From the NCBI GenBank assembly GCA_044356865.1, contig JBIKVN010000050.1:1-15182 (forward strand): a stretch of DNA of 15,182 nt, in the 5' to 3' direction. The stretch comes from JBEIUL01 sp044356865. GTDB lineage: Bacteria; Planctomycetota; Phycisphaerae; Phycisphaerales; SM1A02. The position numbers were made by a program, and so were the translations under genes. The notes under the pieces are model-generated. The model saw nothing but the letters and a program-made list of their open reading frames with translations. It was not told the DNA's origin and did no database searches. Positions 14,610 through 15,182 of this stretch are shown piece after piece (position 1 is the first letter of the stretch; every line of letters begins with the position of its first letter).

Positions 14610-15182
14610 TCAGCCGGCGGCGCGGCGCGAGCGGTCGATGCCCGTCCGCGGCGTCCCGTTCACCGGGCGTGAGGCCGGTCGGCCGGCGAAGCCCGGACTC
14701 CCGTGGGCGGGGCCGTCGGGTCCCGACGGTCGGCCGGGCGTGCGGCCGGGGCCACCGCGACCGGGACCGGGGCCGTCGGGGCGCGGCTCGCCTTCGCGGC
14801 GCAGGAACCGGGTCGGCCGGTCGTCGAGCAGCTGCTGCTGGAGCCGCCGCAGGGCGTCGACCTCGATCTGCCGGACCCGCTCGCGGGTGAGACCCACGAC
14901 CTGCCCGATCTCCTTGAGGGTGAGCGGGGCCCGGCCCGAAAGGCCGAAGCGCAGGCGAAGCACCTCGGCGTCGCGGGGATCGATCGACTCGAGGAGCTGG
15001 ACGATCAGGGTGAAGTCCTCGCGCCGCTCGACATGGTCCTCGGGGTTGCCGTGGCGGCTGTCCTCGATGAGGTCGTTGAAGTCCATCGCCTCGCCGTTCT
15101 CGCCGGTCGGGGCGTGGGCGGGGGCCCCGAGGGCCTTCATCGCCCGGCGGATCACCTGGAGCTTCCGCACCGGGATCTTCAT
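14610..15182 (-). CDS. Sigma-70 family RNA polymerase sigma factor, 3' part
   Basis: This is the C-terminal part (190 residues visible) of a sigma factor related to primary RpoD/SigA types; the gene continues past the right edge. The first visible codon is an ATG exactly at the edge, but the matching residues (KIPVRKLQVIRRAMKAL) fit the end of region 3, so this Met is probably internal. The segment TGENGEAMDFNDLIED matches the region 3.2 'PIG..gds.l.dfIED' pattern. Region 4 follows: IDPRDAEVLRLRFGL, then the -35-recognising helix-turn-helix LTLKEIGQVVGLTRERVRQ with IEVDALRRLQ. Primary sigma factors normally end soon after this. Here about 60 further residues rich in Gly, Pro and Arg form a disordered, basic tail. 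Which group of sigma factor it is cannot be decided without the 5' part. Confidence 0.9.
   Translation of the reverse strand: MKIPVRKLQVIRRAMKALGAPAHAPTGENGEAMDFNDLIEDSRHGNPEDHVERREDFTLIVQLLESIDPRDAEVLRLRFGLSGRAPLTLKEIGQVVGLTRERVRQIEVDALRRLQQQLLDDRPTRFLRREGEPRPDGPGPGRGGPGRTPGRPSGPDGPAHGSPGFAGRPASRPVNGTPRTGIDRSRRAAG

Overview
The window is high-GC bacterial DNA with densely packed genes. It most likely comes from a planctomycete, possibly of the Phycisphaerae type. That placement is an inference from three things: a fused lpxC-fabZ gene inside a bamA-ompH-ompH-lpxD-lpxC/fabZ-lpxA cluster, GC-rich coding sequence throughout, and several genes without a Shine-Dalgarno sequence. The cell has a Gram-negative envelope, because lipid A synthesis and outer-membrane protein assembly are encoded together.

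Left end (1-1469). A small accessory cassette on the minus strand lies directly downstream of an initiator tRNA. Its order is MntA-type nucleotidyltransferase (1053-1403), HepT-type HEPN toxin (788-1063) and a second, different MntA-type nucleotidyltransferase (362-688). Both nucleotidyltransferases keep their catalytic acids. The HEPN gene keeps its RX4HXY motif but is cut by an in-frame amber codon at 788-790. After that codon the frame stays open for 22 more codons that restore the usual family length. Bases 1-361 hold no recognisable gene, only a strong hairpin and a weak resemblance to a tRNA 3' end.

Centre-left (1470-5178). tRNA-fMet (minus) has a good promoter and terminator. It is divergent from ettA, an ABC-F factor that acts on ribosomes carrying fMet-tRNA in the P site. 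After ettA comes a 255-base spacer with four strong hairpins, two of them inside identical 25-base repeats. A small lipoprotein gene (minus) and an M24 metallopeptidase gene (plus) then diverge from a 39-base gap.

Centre and right (5194-13440). A long minus-strand operon runs bamA, ompH-like, ompH-like, lpxD, lpxC/fabZ, lpxA, then an unrecognised 248-residue protein. It couples assembly of outer-membrane proteins (BamA plus two Skp/OmpH-like periplasmic proteins) to the first steps of lipid A synthesis (LpxA, LpxC, LpxD), with the FabZ dehydratase fused to LpxC. A promoter-like site lies before bamA and a possible internal one before the upstream ompH-like gene.

Right end (13452-15182). gcvT, the aminomethyltransferase of the glycine cleavage system, diverges from bamA. 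It converges, with 6 bases between stops, on the 3' part of a sigma-70 family gene that runs off the right edge and carries an unusual Gly/Pro/Arg-rich tail.

I found no transposase, integrase, CRISPR array or rRNA. The most unusual items are the interrupted HEPN/MNT cassette beside tRNA-fMet, a shared leaderless-type start layout at three plus-strand genes, and the unknown gene at the end of the lipid A operon.
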